Source: an uncultured Bacteroides sp.
Lineage (GTDB): Bacteria; Bacteroidota; Bacteroidia; Bacteroidales; Bacteroidaceae
NCBI GenBank assembly: GCA_958477465.1
Contig: CAUEFX010000107.1
Coordinates: 1-6,829 of the forward strand
Length of the DNA stretch: 6,829 nt
Direction of reading: 5' to 3'
The translations under genes were made by a program, and so were the position numbers. The notes beneath the pieces were generated by a model. The model was given only the letters and a program-made list of their open reading frames with translations, was not told the DNA's origin and did not search any database. This document shows positions 6,780 through 6,829 of the stretch, piece after piece (position 1 is the stretch's first letter; each line of letters starts with the position of its first letter).

Positions 6780-6829
6780 TACACCCTCAGGGATTCGAAC
6801 CCTGGACCCACTGATTAAGAGTCAGTTGC
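6780..6829 (-). tRNA. tRNA-Lys (anticodon CTT), 3' part; 5' end beyond window
   Basis: Read on the minus strand, the sequence folds as the 3' two thirds of a tRNA. The anticodon stem is ACTGA/TCAGT (6822-6826 with 6810-6814), around loop CTCTTAA, giving anticodon CTT (6817-6819) for the lysine codon AAG. The variable loop is GGGTC (6805-6809). The T arm is CAGGG-TTCGAAT-CCCTG (6788-6804). The 3' acceptor strand AGGGTGT (6781-6787) is followed by discriminator A at 6780. The D arm and 5' acceptor strand lie past the right edge. The next bases (CAA) show that the CCA end is not encoded, so it must be added after transcription. Confidence 0.95.

Noticed and set aside
6608..6811. 67-codon minus-strand frame running through the tRNA, terminator and radical SAM 3' end
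   Set aside because: It uses tRNA sequence as coding DNA and crosses a strong terminator hairpin, so it is spurious.
1..6829. A hidden novel system such as a CRISPR array, retron, toxin-antitoxin, phage or mobile element
   Set aside because: I saw no regularly spaced repeats, transposase, integrase, reverse transcriptase or toxin-like genes; all genes but the lipoprotein belong to recognised enzyme or RNA families with normal spacing.

Overview
The window looks like ordinary chromosome from a gut Bacteroidales bacterium, most likely Bacteroides or a close relative. The evidence is threefold. The intergenic regions carry the TAnnTTTG -7 box typical of Bacteroidetes. The coding starts lack Shine-Dalgarno motifs and have A/T-rich leaders. 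There is a small lipoprotein with an SSC lipobox followed by acidic residues. The species cannot be named from this sequence alone.

Layout, left to right. Positions 1-1832 (minus strand) hold the first 610 codons of pyruvate, phosphate dikinase (ppdK); its C-terminal third lies outside the window. A 200-bp divergent promoter region (1833-2032) separates it from two plus-strand RNA-modification genes. These are a TrmA/RumA-type iron-sulfur uracil-C5 methyltransferase (2033-3451, rlmD-like) and, 12 nt later, an RluA-family pseudouridine synthase with an S4-like domain (3464-4390). A strong hairpin (4421-4465) ends this pair and also serves the convergent minus-strand gene for a 136-aa lipoprotein (4508-4918). 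A second divergent promoter region (4919-5033) leads into a 546-aa B12-binding radical SAM protein (5034-6674). A second bidirectional hairpin (6747-6778) separates that gene from a partial minus-strand tRNA-Lys(CTT), cut by the right edge.

The methyltransferase and pseudouridine synthase probably form a two-gene operon acting on stable RNA. PPDK belongs to central PEP/pyruvate metabolism. The lipoprotein and the radical SAM protein have no visible functional link to their neighbours. No stretch over 300 bases lacks a gene. I found no mobile element, CRISPR array, phage gene, defence module or clearly new system. The less explained items are the radical SAM enzyme's substrate, the lipoprotein's role, and repeated or palindromic motifs in the ppdK promoter region.
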